Source of the DNA: a virus
Reading direction: 5' to 3' (one strand)
IMG/VR virus record: IMGVR_UViG_3300046011_006521
Span: 1-23,053 of that record
DNA: 23,053 bases
Shown: positions 22,314 to 23,053 of the stretch, one piece after another
How positions within the stretch are numbered: the first letter of the stretch is position 1
How the letters are laid out: every line of letters starts with the position of its first letter
Position numbers and translations under genes: made by a program
The notes under the pieces: model-generated
Database searches by the model: none
What the model saw: the letters and a program-made list of their open reading frames with translations, nothing else
What the model was told of the DNA's origin: nothing

Positions 22314-23053
22314 TTAAAGTGTGTTTAACCCGTGTACGTATACTTTTCCGTAGAATTCTGGACGAACTACTTTCTTCGCGTAACGTGTCATAACACCTTT
22401 ACGTGGAGTGAAGTTAACTGGATCGTATACTAATGGAGTCATAATCAACGGAATATAAGGACTAAATACAGCACCTGTTTCTAAGAACTGGCTTCCTCTG
22501 AATCCCATTAAGATTACGTTTTCTGTCATATATGGGTTTTTGTATACAGTGTAACGATTATTGATAGCACCAATTTTTTGTACACCTGCAGCAAATTCCA
22601 TTTTAGTTCCGTCAGTGTCTGCAGCAAATCCTGGGATAGATTCTAAGATCGTTGCTACTGATGGACTAGTTACAAGGAAGTTTGCACCACCACGTAATGT
22701 TTTTTGGTGAATTTTATTAGATACTTTTTGAAGTTTAGTACCTAAAGTTTGGAACCAACCACCTTGAGTGTTATAGAAACCATCACCAGCTAAACCAGGT
22801 GTTCCTGCGCCTACTTGAGTGAATCCAGTTCCATTCCAGATGTTGTTGTTCAATGCTGACCAATACTCAGTTGTTGGAGCTGCAGAGATTAACATATCCA
22901 AGATCTCTAAATCGATTTCCATAGATACATACTCAGATAACATTGAAGTTAATTCTGCTTCAGCATCAATTGAATGGTAAGCGTTTAAATCTTGAGCAAA
23001 CTCTGGAGTCCATACTGCTTTCAACTTACGTGTTTTAGCAACGATTGGATCTG
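22314..23053 (-). CDS. 23: Major capsid protein (gp23-like), C-terminal 246 codons
   Basis: This is the shell subunit of the head. The window begins inside the gene; the frame is open through base 23053, and reads DPIVAKTRKLKAVWTPEFAQ then DLNAYHSIDAEAELTSMLSE and YVSMEIDLEILDMLISAAP, all strongly gp23-type. Later segments include FYNTQGGWFQTLGTKLQKVS, GANFLVTSPSVATILESIPG, YKNPYMTENVILMGFRGSQF, PLIMTPLVYDPVNFTPRKGV and the ending MTRYAKKVVRPEFYGKVYVH. T4 gp23 is 521 aa before processing, so roughly half is missing here, including the prohead-protease cleavage site. The TTG at 23024 is only an internal codon, not a start. A dedicated terminator follows, consistent with abundant late expression. 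Confidence 0.96.
   Translation of the reverse strand, partial: DPIVAKTRKLKAVWTPEFAQDLNAYHSIDAEAELTSMLSEYVSMEIDLEILDMLISAAPTTEYWSALNNNIWNGTGFTQVGAGTPGLAGDGFYNTQGGWFQTLGTKLQKVSNKIHQKTLRGGANFLVTSPSVATILESIPGFAADTDGTKMEFAAGVQKIGAINNRYTVYKNPYMTENVILMGFRGSQFLETGAVFSPYIPLIMTPLVYDPVNFTPRKGVMTRYAKKVVRPEFYGKVYVHGLNTL

Noticed and set aside
1-23053. tRNA genes, CRISPR arrays, insertion sequences, integrase or attachment sites
   Set aside because: I found no cloverleaf, regularly spaced repeats, transposase or recombinase-like frames; the region is a plain virion-structure block.

Overview
The window is part of the virion-structure region of a T4-like, contractile-tailed phage (myovirus). Every credible gene lies on the minus strand, so transcription runs from high to low coordinates. 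The family signals are clear: a gp23-type major capsid protein, gp13/gp14/gp15-type neck and tail-completion proteins, a gp18-type sheath, a gp19-type tube, a gp26-type hub/chaperone protein with an overlapping gp51-like partner, and a tape-measure-like protein. The DNA is AT-rich and the gene style (long runs of TGSFTGSF, TASYA and SASFA in the fibres) is one I associate with phages of Bacteroidota and of aquatic metagenomes. That host guess is weak, because many genes here also carry good AAGGA-type ribosome binding sites.

Layout in transcription order. (1) Right end, 23053-21251: the C-terminal half of the capsid protein, a strong terminator, a small unknown gene and a PhoH-like ATPase. 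(2) 21225-18239: neck and tail-terminator genes (gp13, gp14, gp15), packed with 1-nt stop/start overlaps. (3) 18239-6834: an 11.4-kb host-recognition cassette. It holds a 1209-aa fibre with a YadA-like head segment, a 450-aa laminin/AbfB-like lectin-type protein with an inserted carbohydrate-binding-like domain, a 57-aa ORF, a short stretch of coding debris, a 159-aa fibre-like protein, a 96-aa unknown, four tandem paralogous beta-helix fibre proteins, and an 89-aa coiled-coil protein. (4) 6781-943: sheath, tube, gp26-like, gp51-like and tape-measure genes. (5) Left end, 931-1: the N-terminal 310 codons of an unrecognised gene, cut by the window edge.

Together these genes build the capsid shell, close the head, join it to the tail, form the contractile sheath, tube and hub, and supply the adhesion apparatus. 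The arrangement differs from T4: the fibre cassette sits between gp15 and gp18, where T4 carries the terminase genes 16 and 17.

Three TTCG- or TTACG-loop terminators lie after the capsid, sheath and tube genes. Each is followed within about 10 nt by a conserved box that reads ATATTTATA on the coding strand. The same box occurs just upstream of five more genes, so it is probably this phage's late-promoter element. It is the reverse complement of the classical T4 late box, which makes it the most interesting regulatory signal here. The most interesting coding signals are the quadruplicated fibre array, the gp26/gp51 overlap with a run of seven T, and the interrupted AbfB-like domain.
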